From Paraburkholderia tropica (lineage in GTDB: Bacteria; Pseudomonadota; Gammaproteobacteria; Burkholderiales; Burkholderiaceae): a stretch of 64,000 bases of DNA. Positions 17,086-26,899 of this stretch are shown here, piece after piece. The position numbers were made by a program, and so were the translations under genes. Every line of letters begins with the position of its first letter. Position 1 is the stretch's first letter. The stretch spans positions 1-64,000 of the forward strand of contig NZ_CAJZAR010000042.1 in assembly GCF_914484835.1 (NCBI RefSeq), read 5' to 3'. The notes under the pieces are model-generated. The model saw nothing but the letters and a program-made list of their open reading frames with translations, had not been told where the DNA came from and ran no database searches.

Positions 17086-17913
17086 TCAGCCGCGCCGCGC
17101 GCCGCCCGCGACCTGCAGCCAGCGCCCTGGCGTGAGGCCGAAGGTCTTCACGAAATGGCGCGTCATGTGGCTTTGATCGGCGAAACCGGCTTGCGCTGCC
17201 GCGCCCGCGAGCGGCACGCCTTCGAGCAGGCTGCGCCGCACGACGTCGAGCCGCCGCATCGTCAGATAGCGGTACGGGCTCGTGCCGTAGAACGTGCGGA
17301 AATCGCGCGAGACGCTCCAGCGGTCGCGGCCCGCGGCGGCTTCCACTTCGTCGAGCGTCACCATGCGCGCGCTGTTCGCGTGCAGAAAATCGCGCGCGCG
17401 TTGGGCGGCGCGAAAGTCGCCCTTCGCGGGCCGCGCGGGCGTGCCGGACACGTCGGCGAGCGCGTGCGCGAGTTCGGCCAGCGCATCGCTCTGTTCGAGC
17501 GGTTCGAAGCGGTAGTCGAGGCGTTGCAGCAAGGTTTCGGTCGCCGCCGCGAGTCGCGGATCGGTGCTCACGCCGCCATCGAGAAACGGCAGCGCGCGGC
17601 CGCCGAGCACGTCCTGGAACAGCGCGGGCTCGACGTAAATCATGCGGTAGCGGAAGCCTTCGCGCGTGCCCGCCTGGCCGTCGTGCGGCTCGTCCGGGTG
17701 CAGCACGATGGTGTTGCCGGGCAGGCTGTTGCTCACGCCGCGCCGGTAGTTGAAGCTCTGCACGCCCGCGAGCGTGCGGCCGATCGCGTAGGTATCGTGG
17801 CGATGCATCGCGTAGGCCTTGCCGTGGAACCAGGCTTCGATGCGCTCGACGCCGGCGAGCGGTTCGGCGCGCTTCACCCAGTCGGGGCGCGCGTGCGGGG
17901 CGGGTCGATTCAT
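17086..17913 (-). CDS. AraC family transcriptional regulator with cupin sensor
   Basis: A 275-residue regulator. Residues about 15-150 form an AraC-type cupin ligand domain (AMHRHDTYAIGRTLAG, then VLHPDEPHDGQAG and YRMIYVEP), and residues about 170-270 form the DNA-binding domain with two helix-turn-helices (VEAAAGRDRWSVSRDFR and LAGAAAQAGFADQSHMTRHF, followed by the typical FGLTPGRW). The start is placed at 17913 because upstream in-frame ATGs would run into the opposite gene at 18077 and the family domain begins soon after this ATG. It is divergent from the exported protein gene at 18077 and upstream of the cupin gene. Ligand unknown. Confidence 0.87.
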   Translation of the reverse strand: MNRPAPHARPDWVKRAEPLAGVERIEAWFHGKAYAMHRHDTYAIGRTLAGVQSFNYRRGVSNSLPGNTIVLHPDEPHDGQAGTREGFRYRMIYVEPALFQDVLGGRALPFLDGGVSTDPRLAAATETLLQRLDYRFEPLEQSDALAELAHALADVSGTPARPAKGDFRAAQRARDFLHANSARMVTLDEVEAAAGRDRWSVSRDFRTFYGTSPYRYLTMRRLDVVRRSLLEGVPLAGAAAQAGFADQSHMTRHFVKTFGLTPGRWLQVAGGARRG

Positions 17914-18076
17914 GGTGAAAAGTTGGGCAGCGACTGGCGGGAATTCTCGCACGCGCAAGCCATCGGCGTATTTGTCTAAAGAATTCCCGCGCGCTGCCGA
18001 TATCTGGTGCGGTTCGCCGTGCAAGCGCCGCTCAGCAGGCGCGCGCGGCGTGGATTCCGCATGACGGTGGTGAGCA

Positions 18077-19525
18077 TTGAACAACAAAACTAAAAAACGC
18101 GCAGTCGGGATCGTGCTGTCGCTCGGGGCATCGGCGGCATTCGCCATGAACACACAGAGCGCGCCGCTCGTGCCGGTTTCGGCACCGGCCGTCGCGCATC
18201 CGACCGACACGGCCGCCACGGCGGAAAAATCGGCGCCCATCGTCCCCTCCACGTCGATCCCGCCGACGCTCGGCTATTTCGCCTCGCTGTCGCCGGACGA
18301 CGTGCGCCAGACGCTCGCCGCGAACGGCATCGATCCCGATTCCGAACGCGGCCGTACGGTCGCCCGATGGGTCGTCAAATACGCGCGCGACCCCGAGATG
18401 CGGGCCGCGCGCATGGGCCAGTTGCCGACCATGGCGACGCTCTGGGCCGTGCCGTTCCCGGCCGCCGACCGGCTCAGGATCGCCGCGCTGCTGAAGGACA
18501 TTTCCAGCGATCCGGCCAATTCAGCCAACAACTGCCGCACGCCGGCGTTCCTCGGCAGCGACTTCATGGCCTTCGCGAAAGCCGCTTCGGCGCGCACGTT
18601 CGACGACCTGATGACGCTGCTCGAAATCGCCTCGGCGAATCTCCAGGCGCAGCCCGCCGTAGAGCGCTACACGACCGCCGAACTGCTCGACGCCGACGCG
18701 TCCATGGCCGCCGTCCCCGTGCTGCCGGCCGGCACGCCCGGCTATCCGGCGGGCGCCTGCGGCAATCTCGTCTACACGCTCGACACGCTCGCAGCGATGC
18801 CCGAGCCCACGCGCCAACGCACGTCCTGGGAGTTCTTCCGCGCGCTCAACCGGCGTCCGCAAGCGTTCCAGACCGTGCTCGCCAACCCCGCCGCGTGGCT
18901 CGACGCGACCTTCGACGAACGCGCGCTGCCCGCACCGTTGCGCCAGCAACTGCCCGCCGACGGCAGCCGCCCGCTGCCCTTCACGCGCATCGTCGTGGAT
19001 GCGCAATGGATCAACAAGGACACGCCCAGCGAGAGCGCGCCGTTCCAGAACGTCCTCATCAACCGCCGCGACAACGGCGTGATCGCGGAGCTGAACCGGT
19101 CGAAACAGTGGGCCGGATTCACGCTGAACTACGGCCTCGCGACGCTGCGCGAGCAGGTGGTCGACGCGGGTTCGGCGACCACGCGGCTCGCCACCTTGCA
19201 GACGCCCTCGACCCTCGATTTCGCGGACCGCGCGCCCGCGCCGGGCGAACAGATCGACATCGTGGAGCCGCAGCCGAGCGCGTCCGGCGCGGTGCGCCAT
19301 TGCGTGGCGCAAGCCCCGCAGCCCGCCGCGCGCGTCTTCCCTTCGTTCGAAGGCGAAGCGATCGGCCTGCAATGTTCGCGTACGAATGCGCACGGCGGCA
19401 TCGACAACTGGCACACCACGTGGCTGCGCAACTATGGCATCTTCTGGACCGATACGATCGACGACGCCGATGGCCATACCGTCGCCGTGATCCGCAAGGT
19501 CACGATCGAACCCGCACCGCATTGA
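18077..19525 (+). CDS. exported protein of unknown function
   Basis: A 482-residue protein with a TTG start at 18077: the signal peptide NNKTKKRAVGIVLSLGASAA ending AFA follows directly, and GGTGGTGAG lies just upstream. An ATG at 18146 would remove most of that signal, so TTG is favoured. The mature protein has an Ala/Pro/Thr-rich stretch to about 65, then a globular region with few recognisable motifs; cysteines occur as isolated residues (NNCRTP, GACGN, RHCVA, LQCSR) and could form disulphides. Near the C terminus are NWHTTWLRNYGIFW and an ordinary beta-rich end. I do not recognise a family. It is probably periplasmic or secreted and stands alone, divergent from the AraC-type regulator and ahead of a GGDEF-EAL gene. 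Confidence 0.75.
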   Translation: MNNKTKKRAVGIVLSLGASAAFAMNTQSAPLVPVSAPAVAHPTDTAATAEKSAPIVPSTSIPPTLGYFASLSPDDVRQTLAANGIDPDSERGRTVARWVVKYARDPEMRAARMGQLPTMATLWAVPFPAADRLRIAALLKDISSDPANSANNCRTPAFLGSDFMAFAKAASARTFDDLMTLLEIASANLQAQPAVERYTTAELLDADASMAAVPVLPAGTPGYPAGACGNLVYTLDTLAAMPEPTRQRTSWEFFRALNRRPQAFQTVLANPAAWLDATFDERALPAPLRQQLPADGSRPLPFTRIVVDAQWINKDTPSESAPFQNVLINRRDNGVIAELNRSKQWAGFTLNYGLATLREQVVDAGSATTRLATLQTPSTLDFADRAPAPGEQIDIVEPQPSASGAVRHCVAQAPQPAARVFPSFEGEAIGLQCSRTNAHGGIDNWHTTWLRNYGIFWTDTIDDADGHTVAVIRKVTIEPAPH

Positions 19526-19530
19526 ATTGC

Positions 19531-19548
19531 GCGGGCCTCGCGGCCCGC
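19531..19548 (+). terminator. hairpin after the exported-protein gene
   Basis: GCGGGCC-TCGC-GGCCCGC six bases after the stop codon at 19525, followed by a mildly pyrimidine-rich ATTTCCCTC. A likely but not strong intrinsic terminator. Confidence 0.5.
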
Positions 19549-19632
19549 ACGATTTCCCTCACGTTCCATTAACGGACGCCCGCTATACTGGGCGCCATCT
19601 CATTCGTCAGACAAGTCGCCGGAGCGCGCGCC

Positions 19633-21990
19633 ATGTGGTCTTCCGTATTCACCTTGCCGGTTGCACCCATCGAACGAAAGCGTTTCCATCTGCGCTCGCT
19701 TCAGCTTCAGCGTCCGCTCTCGTTCGTGACGATGGCGCTGTCGATCGGCGCTTATGTGCTGTTCGCTTTCGCGCGAGCGCATCTGATCGACACGCCTTTT
19801 CCGTTCTGGATCCCCGCGCTTGCGGGCATCGGCCTCGTGATGCTCGTGCTCGCGATTCCACGCACGCGCACGACCGCCGAGTTCGGATTCATCGGCGTGG
19901 CCTATGTGGTGATCATGCAGTGCGCGGCCAACGTGGTCGTGCGCGGCACCGGCGATCCGCTCGTGTGGATGCTGCCTGCCGTGGTCGCGATCACGCTGTG
20001 CGCCGCGCCGCTGTGGCTCACGCCGCGTCATTTCGTGATCGGCAACGTGCTCTATTACCTCGCGACGCTGCCGTTCGCGCTGACGCTCTCGCCCGAACAG
20101 CTCGCGATTTTCGGCGTCTGGGTGACGATCTCGCTCACCACGGCCGTGGTGTTTCATTTCGGCTTCTATCACTTCCGCTTCCGCCATTTCCGGCTCGAAG
20201 AAGAACTGACGACACTCGCGGCCACCGACGCGCTCACCGGCGTGCAAAACCGCCGCGCGTTTCTCGAAGCAGCGGCGCAGACGATCGAAAGCCGCGCGGG
20301 CGATAGCCAACCGCTCGTACTCCTCTTTATCGACATCGACCAGTTCAAGTCGATCAACGATCAGTTCGGCCACGGCGCGGGCGACAAGGTGCTCAGGAAC
20401 GTCGCGCAGACCCTCGTCGCGCTCGCGCCCGCCGGGACGCTGATCGCGCGCATCGGCGGCGAGGAATTCGTCGCGCTGATGAACGAGCAGCCCGGCTGTC
20501 CGATTGAACGCTTCGCAGAATCGCTCCGCGCCGAGATCGCGCGCGTGCCGCGTCCCGAAGGTTTCGTGACCGCCAGCATCGGCGTGGCGCGGCTCGCGCA
20601 CGGCGACACCATCGCCTCGCTGCTCGAACGCGCCGACGAAGCGCTGTTCCGCGCCAAGCAGGCCGGCCGCAATCAGGTCGCGTTCGAGCGCGGCGCGCTG
20701 CGCGTGCCCGTACGCAACACGGCCAGCGACGCGCCCGCGCCGCTGCGTGCGCGCGATCTCGCGAGCCACGCGATGCCGCGCCTGCGCTGGCGCGACGTCA
20801 CGCTGGTCTCGCATTTCCAGCCGCTCTGGAGCCTGCCGCGCGAACAGCTGATCGGCGTGGAAGCGCTGCTGCGCGGCGAGGACGACAACCACAATCTGGT
20901 CGCGCCCGTGGTGCTGTTCGGCGGCCTCACACCTGATGAGTTGATGGCGCTCGACGTGCTCGCGCACGAATGCCATTTGCGCAGCGTCGGCGCGCAACTG
21001 CCCGAGGGCGCGCGCCTGTTCCTGAACGTGCTGCCGTCCACGTTCGTGCAGCCCGGCTACGAGTTGACGCTCGCGAGCGTCGTGCATGACGCGGGCCTCG
21101 ACACCGGCGACATCGTGCTCGAACTGCTCGAAACCGACGACGCCGATCCGCACGAACTCTCGCTCGCCGCGAACCGTTATCGCGATTGCGGCTTCCTGAT
21201 CGCTGTCGATGACTTCGGCGCGCGCTATTCGAATCTCGACCGCCTGCTGCGCATCCAGCCCGACCTCGTGAAGCTCGACGGCGAATTGATCCGCGCGCGC
21301 AACCGGCGTTCGGGCCGCCCGCTGCTGCGCGACCTCGTCACGCTGCTGCATCAGGCCGATATCGTGGTCGTGGTCGAAGGCGTCGAAACCACCGAGGAAC
21401 TGGTGCTGGCCGTGGAGGCCAAGGTCGATATCGCGCAGGGTTATCTGCTCGGACGGCCGAGCGCCTCGCTCGCGCCCGGCGGCGCGGCGCCCACGCGCAT
21501 CGATCACGCGTTCGACGTGGTCGCGCTCGCGCGCTCGACGCGCATGGGCCAGTTCGATTCGACGATCCGCCCGTATCTCGACGCGATCACCGACGCGGCG
21601 AAGCAGGTCGAATCGGGCGCGCCGTATCCGGCTTCGCTCGCCGCGCTGCTCGCGCGGCCGCTGTGCCTGCGCGTGTTCGCGCTCGGGCCGACCGGACGCG
21701 CGACGCTGTTCGAGGCGCGCGGACCCGCCGAAGCGCCGCCCGTCAACCATCTTTATGGCGACACGCGCGCGAACACGGTCGTCGCCGGCCGCTGGGATCA
21801 TCGCGCGTTCTTCTGGAAGGCCGTGCGCGAGAGCGGCAGCGCGGTCTATTCCGGGCCGATGCTGTCGCCGATCACGAGCAATCTGTGCATCATCGTGTCG
21901 ATCGCGCTGAGCGTGGACGGCATGCAGGTGCTGCTCGCCGTCGAACTCGACTGGGCCACGCCGGGGTTGCCGTGGCCGGAGGCGGCTTGA
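19633..21990 (+). CDS. membrane GGDEF-EAL protein with C-terminal YkuI_C-like domain
   Basis: A 785-residue c-di-GMP enzyme. The first 190 residues hold about six transmembrane helices (MASE-like sensor). GGDEF spans about 200-360 with active-site IGGEEF but no RxxD inhibitory site five residues before it (the place reads AGT). EAL spans about 390-610 with GVEALLR, FLNVLP, ELLETDD, DDFGARYSN, LVKLDGE and EGVET, so phosphodiesterase residues seem kept although DDFG is followed by ARYSN instead of the usual TGYSS. Residues about 625-780 resemble the PAS-like YkuI_C domain that follows EAL in some phosphodiesterases (YLDAITDAAKQ, then MLSPITSNLCIIVSIAL). It is convergent with the cellulose operon, ending about 120 bases from bcsC, and could set the c-di-GMP level sensed by BcsA. 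Confidence 0.9.
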   Translation: MWSSVFTLPVAPIERKRFHLRSLQLQRPLSFVTMALSIGAYVLFAFARAHLIDTPFPFWIPALAGIGLVMLVLAIPRTRTTAEFGFIGVAYVVIMQCAANVVVRGTGDPLVWMLPAVVAITLCAAPLWLTPRHFVIGNVLYYLATLPFALTLSPEQLAIFGVWVTISLTTAVVFHFGFYHFRFRHFRLEEELTTLAATDALTGVQNRRAFLEAAAQTIESRAGDSQPLVLLFIDIDQFKSINDQFGHGAGDKVLRNVAQTLVALAPAGTLIARIGGEEFVALMNEQPGCPIERFAESLRAEIARVPRPEGFVTASIGVARLAHGDTIASLLERADEALFRAKQAGRNQVAFERGALRVPVRNTASDAPAPLRARDLASHAMPRLRWRDVTLVSHFQPLWSLPREQLIGVEALLRGEDDNHNLVAPVVLFGGLTPDELMALDVLAHECHLRSVGAQLPEGARLFLNVLPSTFVQPGYELTLASVVHDAGLDTGDIVLELLETDDADPHELSLAANRYRDCGFLIAVDDFGARYSNLDRLLRIQPDLVKLDGELIRARNRRSGRPLLRDLVTLLHQADIVVVVEGVETTEELVLAVEAKVDIAQGYLLGRPSASLAPGGAAPTRIDHAFDVVALARSTRMGQFDSTIRPYLDAITDAAKQVESGAPYPASLAALLARPLCLRVFALGPTGRATLFEARGPAEAPPVNHLYGDTRANTVVAGRWDHRAFFWKAVRESGSAVYSGPMLSPITSNLCIIVSIALSVDGMQVLLAVELDWATPGLPWPEAA

Positions 21991-22024
21991 AGATGGCTTG
22001 CGCGTAGATCGAGCGCGCAATGAC

Positions 22025-22062
22025 AACGGCCCGATGCGTGATGCGCATCGGGCCGTTTTTTT
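22025..22062 (+). terminator. strong intrinsic terminator after the GGDEF-EAL gene
   Basis: Stem CGGCCCGATGCG (22027-22038), loop TGATG, perfect complementary arm to 22055, extended by AA/TT pairs, then seven Ts at 22056-22062. Classic Rho-independent terminator for the plus strand, lying between convergent genes. Confidence 0.9.
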
Positions 22063-22111
22063 GGTGCCAGGTGTCAGGCTTCAGGCTTCAGTCAAGACGC
22101 AACCGCCAGCC

Positions 22112-25100
22112 TCAATCCGACGTCGCGAGGAACGGCGACGAGAACGCGCGCGGCGGGAACGGCTGCGAGCCCGACTGCGGCGAGAAGCTGTAGCGCAGAT
22201 ACACGGCCGCCAGCCACTCGCGATACTGATACGCGTTGCCGAGCGAAGCCATCGCGCCGACCGCGAGCTGCGGCCCGAGCTGATACTCGCCGCTCGCGTA
22301 GAGCGAATACGCGAAGCCGGTCTTGCTCTGCCCCGGATAGGTGGCGTTCGGGTCGAGGTTGGCCGTGCTCGAATTGTTCATGTTGTACGAGGCCGTGCCT
22401 TGCATGCCCGCATCGAGCGGGAAGTACGCCACCGCGTCCTCGCGATAATGCTGCACGCCGATCGAGCCCTTCAGGTCGAACGTGAACGGCCCGTTGCGGC
22501 CCGCGTATTCCACCGGCAGATTCAGGATCACGTACTGCTGCGGGCTGAAATAGCCGCCCTGGCCGTAGGTGTAGTACGACTGGTTCTTATCGAACATCAT
22601 CCACGTGGTGTTCACGCCGACCGTGAAGGTCTGGTCGGCGTCCTTGTAGACGCGCGTGTAGAAACCGCCGCCTGCCTTGCCGCCGACGTTGTCCTCCACA
22701 TGGTGGCCGTTGTAGAACATGGCTTCGCCGTTCACGTAGAGGCCGTTGGTGCCGTCGTCCCATGAAAGCGCGGCGCGGCCGCCCGATTTCATCACGCCGC
22801 CCCATTCGAGATTCTCGTTCTGGTCGCGCGCGCCTGCGTACGACAAGAGGCTGTCGGTGACCGCGCGGCGCGTGATGGCGAGCGAGTACGAGACCTTGTC
22901 GGTGATGCCGCCGTCGTACTCCGCGCCCGCCGTGACGTTCTGATAGCGGAAGCCCACCGGCGTCGCGCCGATGTCGGCCTTGATCGACTTCGTTTCATAG
23001 CCGACCGAGAGGCCCACGCCGCTCGCCGTCTGCGAGCCGAAGCCGCTGCTGCCGGTCGCGCTGATGCCGAGGCCCGAGCCGAAACGCGCGAGCGTCGGCA
23101 CGTCGGTGGCCGCCGTGCCCGCGTCGAGCGTGACGGGCGTCGCGGTCACGACGATGTGGCCGTTGCCCGCCTTGATGCGGCCTTCGATCGGCGCTTCGAT
23201 ATCGGTGAGATTCGAGAGGCCGTCCTCGCCCGTGCGGTTGCGGAAGATCACGCCGCCGGAGATCGTGCTCGACTGCTCGCGGTTGATCTGCGCGAGTTCG
23301 TCGGCGACACCGAGCGTCTGCGAGTTCGCGATCTGCTGCGGCGTGAGCGCGGGGTTCGCTGCCGCGGCGGCGGGCGGCGCGTACGGCTGCGCGTAGCCCG
23401 CGGGCGGCTGCGGAATGTAGGCGGGCGCGGCGTATTGCTGCTGCGCGTAGGGCGGTTGCGGCACGTAGCCGCCTTGTTGTGGATAGCCCTGCTGCGGGTA
23501 GCCGTTCTGCGCATAACCTTGCTGCGGATACGCCTGCTGCGGATAACCACCCTGTTGATACGGCTGCTGCGGATAGCCGCCCTGCGCGTAACCCTGCTGC
23601 GGATATTGCGGATATTGCGGGTAGCCGCCCTGCGGATACGGCTGCGCATAACCCTGTTGCTGGGCATACGCGGCGCGATTGTTCGCCTGCTTGTTCTTCG
23701 ACGTGCGCTTTTGCGTGCGCGTCGGCGCGGCGGGCTGCGCATAACCGCCTTGCGCGGCCTGGGCGGCGGGCGACATCGGCCAGGGCTGCGCGGCATACGG
23801 CTGCTGCGGATAGCCTTGCGGATAGCCCTGTTGCTGCGGATACGGTTGCTGCGGATAAGGCTGCGCCTGCTGCGGATAGCCGCCCGGGGCGTACTGCGCA
23901 TACGGCTGCAACGGCTGCGCCGTCGCGGGACCGCCCGACGCGCTGGAGCCGTAGGTATCCGGCCCATAGCCGTCCGTCGATCCGGCAGGCGCCTGATAGC
24001 CCGAGGTCGAACCGGCGGGTGGCGCCACATAAGGTGCAACATACGGCGCGGGCTGCGCCGGAGGCAGGGAAATAGGCACGGTCGGTACAGGTGACGAAAG
24101 TTTGGACCACGACGGCGAACTCGGCGCGGGCGTCGCATAGCCGCTCGCCGCGCTGTTCGCGCCCGCCGTGTTCGCGTCGCTGGCGGTATCGACCGCCGTC
24201 TTGCCCTCGAAGGGATTGGTGCCCGGCAACGGGTTCGCGCCCAGCGGACGGCTGAGCGCTTCCCAGCCGCGCGGCACGTTGGCGGCGCGGCCGGCAGCCG
24301 CCGGATGCGCGCCCACGGGCGTCGTGCTCGCGACGAGCGACTGCTTCAGATACTGCGCGGCCAGCGTGAGCTTGCCCTGTGCGCGATACATGCGGCCGAC
24401 GGCGGCGAGCGTGTCGGGATCGTCGGGCGCAGCGCTCAACGCGGTATTCGCGAGTTGCTCGGCGTAGCGCCAGGCCTTCGCGCCCGACGCCGCATAGAGC
24501 GCCGCCAGTTGCAGACCGTGGTCGTCAGGACGGCGCGCCAGCGCGATCCGATAGCACTTGAGCGCATTGGCCGAATCGCCCGCCGACGAATAGAGCCGCG
24601 CGAGCGCCGCCTGCAGGTCGGGGTTGTCGGGCATCGCCGCGAGCCACGGCGCGATCACCGAGTACGCGCCGGCGAGATCGCCGCTCGTGCGCACGGCGTC
24701 GGCGCGGCGCACCACGATCGCGAGATTGAGATTGTCGAAATCGGTGCGCTGATCGGGCGTGAGCTGCATCGTCTGCAGGCGCTGCATGACCTGGCCGAGC
24801 ATCACGTCCTGATGGCTCGCGAGCAGGATGCCCGCGTACTGCAATTGCAGGCCCGCATCGCCGGGCGCCGCCGACATCGCGCCTTGCACGAGCCACAGCG
24901 CGCGATCCGGGTCGCCCGCGGCCACGTAGCCGCCCGCCAGTTCGCCGATCAGCGCCGGGCTCGCCTGCGCGACCGGTTCCGCGCCGCGCAGCAGCGCGAG
25001 CGCCTGCTGACGCTGGCCGTGCTTCGACATCTGCGTCGCGAGATCGACTTGCTGACCCAGCCACAGACGATGCTGCAATTCGGCCATCGCCGTCGTGCGC

Positions 25101-26899
25101 TTGTCGGCGGGAATGCGGTCGAGCATCTGCAGGCCGTTGCCGTAGTCGCGCGTCTGCTCGGCGAGCAGCGCGCTCGCGTACAGCGCGTCGACCATGTCGG
25201 GATGCGCGGCGAGCAGGCCGTCCATCATGCTGCGCGCGGTGCCCACCGCGCCCTGGCGCACGTAGATGCGCGCGAGGTCGAGGCGCAGCCACGGATCGTC
25301 AGGATTGCTGACGAGCGCGCTCTCGAACAGGCTGCGCGCGCGGCCCAGATCGCCCTGCGCTTCGGCGGCGCGCGCCTGGGCCGCTTCGGCCGTGCCGCGC
25401 AGACGGTCGAGACCGCCCGCCTTGCCCTGCTGCTCCGTCGTCAGCTGATTCGCGAATTGCAGGGCTTCGTCGCCGCGCCCTTGCGCCGCGAGCGCGCCGA
25501 CGAGGCCGCGAATCGCGTCGGGGTTGTCGGCCTGACGGCGCAGCGCCATGCGATAGGCCTGCTCCGCGCCTTGCGGATCGTGATTGGCCAGCAGCAGCTC
25601 GCCGAGCATCACCTGGGCCGTCACCTCCGAGGGATTGAGCGCGATGGCGCGCTCGAACAGCGACTTCGCCTTCGCGACCTCGCCATTGCTCTGCGCGCCG
25701 AGCGCCTCGCTCGTGTAGGTCCAGTACGAGGCGCTCGCGAGCGCCTCGCGCCAGCGCGCCGGATTGCCCGCGCGCGACGCGCGTTCGAGATAGTTGCGCG
25801 CCTCGGGAAAGTGCTCCTGCTTGAGTTCGACCACGCCCATGCCGCCGAGCGCGTCGGCGTCGTTGGGCGAGTTCGCGAGGATCGCCGAAAAACGCGCGCG
25901 CGCCGTCGCCAGATCGTTGCGGTCGAGCGCGGCGAAACCGTCGGCCACCGCGCGGCCGCGTGCGTCGTTGGCCTGATCCTGGGCGGAGCGCTCGCGCGTG
26001 GCCTGATCCTGCACGACCATGCTTTCGTAGCGCGCCTTCACGGCGGGATCGTCGGGCGAGAGCTTCAGATAGGCGTCGAAACTCGCCTGATCCGAGGGCC
26101 GCGCCGCCAGCCACAGCAGCGCCTGACGCCAGCTTTGTCGCGCCTGCGGCCCGACCTTGCTGTCGTTGGCGAGCACCTGCAGACGCGCGATGCCGTCGCG
26201 GCGCGTGGTGTCGCGATACGTGAGGTGCTGCGCGTAGGCGAGCGCATAACGCGGATCGTCGGAATTGTCGCGCGCCAGCTGTTCGAGACCCTTGCGCGCC
26301 TCGTCCCAGCCGTTGGGCGTGGCCGCGAGCGCCTGGTAATACTCCAGGCGCAGTTGCGGCGTGGCGGGCACACCGTTGAGCGCCTTCTGATACTGCTCGA
26401 CCGCCGACGCGCTCTTGCCCATCTGCGCGAGACGCCGCGCGTCGTTCACGGTCTGGTCACGCGGACTCGACTGGCCGAGGCGGCGGCCCAGATCGTCGAT
26501 GCCGGGATAATTCGGCGCGACCTGGCGCAGTTGTTCGAGATAGGACTCGGCGCGGCCGCCGTCCTTGCGGTCGGCCATCACCATGCCCATGCCGAGCAGC
26601 GCGTCGGGCTGCTTCGCATCGAGGCGCAGCACCTTCTCCCACGCTTGCTCCGCGAGGTCGCCGCGGCCATGCGCCTGCCAGTACTTGCCCTGATCGATGA
26701 GCGCCTTGAGCGCATCGTCGGCGGCATGCGCGAGCGGCGCGTGCGCCAATGCGACCACACCCGCGAGCGCGAGCGTCAGCGCCAGCGCGCCGAGCGGTTT
26801 GCGCTTCGCGCGCTTCTCATGCTGTTCGTGCTGTTCGTGCTTCACTTGCTTCGTCTGCATCGGGTCCTGCGAATTCTGCTGATCCAGGCACGCGCTCAT
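22112..26899 (-). CDS. bcsC: cellulose synthesis outer-membrane porin BcsC with PQGY-rich insertion
   Basis: A 1595-residue outer-membrane export protein for the cellulose chain. A signal peptide (about 36-60) follows a polar His/Glu-rich N tail; tetratricopeptide repeats fill about 60-870 (for example [35 protein letters not shown]); a low-complexity region runs from about 900 to 1190; and the C-terminal beta-barrel domain (BCSC_C) occupies about 1190-1595, ending in an aromatic-rich strand. The middle region is dominated by Tyr-Pro-Gln-Gln-Gly units and is far longer than the linker in E. coli BcsC (about 1150 residues in total). Start: ATG at 26899 overlaps the bcsZ stop (ATGA); ATGs at 26905 and at MQTKQ also fit. 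It is the last gene of the operon. Confidence 0.92.
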   Translation of the reverse strand: MSACLDQQNSQDPMQTKQVKHEQHEQHEKRAKRKPLGALALTLALAGVVALAHAPLAHAADDALKALIDQGKYWQAHGRGDLAEQAWEKVLRLDAKQPDALLGMGMVMADRKDGGRAESYLEQLRQVAPNYPGIDDLGRRLGQSSPRDQTVNDARRLAQMGKSASAVEQYQKALNGVPATPQLRLEYYQALAATPNGWDEARKGLEQLARDNSDDPRYALAYAQHLTYRDTTRRDGIARLQVLANDSKVGPQARQSWRQALLWLAARPSDQASFDAYLKLSPDDPAVKARYESMVVQDQATRERSAQDQANDARGRAVADGFAALDRNDLATARARFSAILANSPNDADALGGMGVVELKQEHFPEARNYLERASRAGNPARWREALASASYWTYTSEALGAQSNGEVAKAKSLFERAIALNPSEVTAQVMLGELLLANHDPQGAEQAYRMALRRQADNPDAIRGLVGALAAQGRGDEALQFANQLTTEQQGKAGGLDRLRGTAEAAQARAAEAQGDLGRARSLFESALVSNPDDPWLRLDLARIYVRQGAVGTARSMMDGLLAAHPDMVDALYASALLAEQTRDYGNGLQMLDRIPADKRTTAMAELQHRLWLGQQVDLATQMSKHGQRQQALALLRGAEPVAQASPALIGELAGGYVAAGDPDRALWLVQGAMSAAPGDAGLQLQYAGILLASHQDVMLGQVMQRLQTMQLTPDQRTDFDNLNLAIVVRRADAVRTSGDLAGAYSVIAPWLAAMPDNPDLQAALARLYSSAGDSANALKCYRIALARRPDDHGLQLAALYAASGAKAWRYAEQLANTALSAAPDDPDTLAAVGRMYRAQGKLTLAAQYLKQSLVASTTPVGAHPAAAGRAANVPRGWEALSRPLGANPLPGTNPFEGKTAVDTASDANTAGANSAASGYATPAPSSPSWSKLSSPVPTVPISLPPAQPAPYVAPYVAPPAGSTSGYQAPAGSTDGYGPDTYGSSASGGPATAQPLQPYAQYAPGGYPQQAQPYPQQPYPQQQGYPQGYPQQPYAAQPWPMSPAAQAAQGGYAQPAAPTRTQKRTSKNKQANNRAAYAQQQGYAQPYPQGGYPQYPQYPQQGYAQGGYPQQPYQQGGYPQQAYPQQGYAQNGYPQQGYPQQGGYVPQPPYAQQQYAAPAYIPQPPAGYAQPYAPPAAAAANPALTPQQIANSQTLGVADELAQINREQSSTISGGVIFRNRTGEDGLSNLTDIEAPIEGRIKAGNGHIVVTATPVTLDAGTAATDVPTLARFGSGLGISATGSSGFGSQTASGVGLSVGYETKSIKADIGATPVGFRYQNVTAGAEYDGGITDKVSYSLAITRRAVTDSLLSYAGARDQNENLEWGGVMKSGGRAALSWDDGTNGLYVNGEAMFYNGHHVEDNVGGKAGGGFYTRVYKDADQTFTVGVNTTWMMFDKNQSYYTYGQGGYFSPQQYVILNLPVEYAGRNGPFTFDLKGSIGVQHYREDAVAYFPLDAGMQGTASYNMNNSSTANLDPNATYPGQSKTGFAYSLYASGEYQLGPQLAVGAMASLGNAYQYREWLAAVYLRYSFSPQSGSQPFPPRAFSSPFLATSD
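23390..23895 (-). repeat. in-frame PQGY-coding tandem repeats inside bcsC
   Basis: About 500 bases in which units such as GGATA(G/C)CC(G/C)-TGCTGCGG recur on the plus strand, coding on the minus strand for imperfect repeats of Tyr-Pro-Gln-Gln-(Gly/Pro/Ala)-Tyr. Unit lengths are multiples of three but irregular, so the frame is kept. Low complexity of this kind can expand or contract by slippage. Confidence 0.8.

Noticed and set aside
19600..22026. An 808-codon minus-strand frame opposite the GGDEF-EAL gene
   Set aside because: Same GC-bias artefact; the plus-strand protein has all GGDEF and EAL signatures.
23390..23895. Repeat block in bcsC considered as a CRISPR array
   Set aside because: Units are short, irregular multiples of three and lie in the frame of BcsC; there are no regular spacers.
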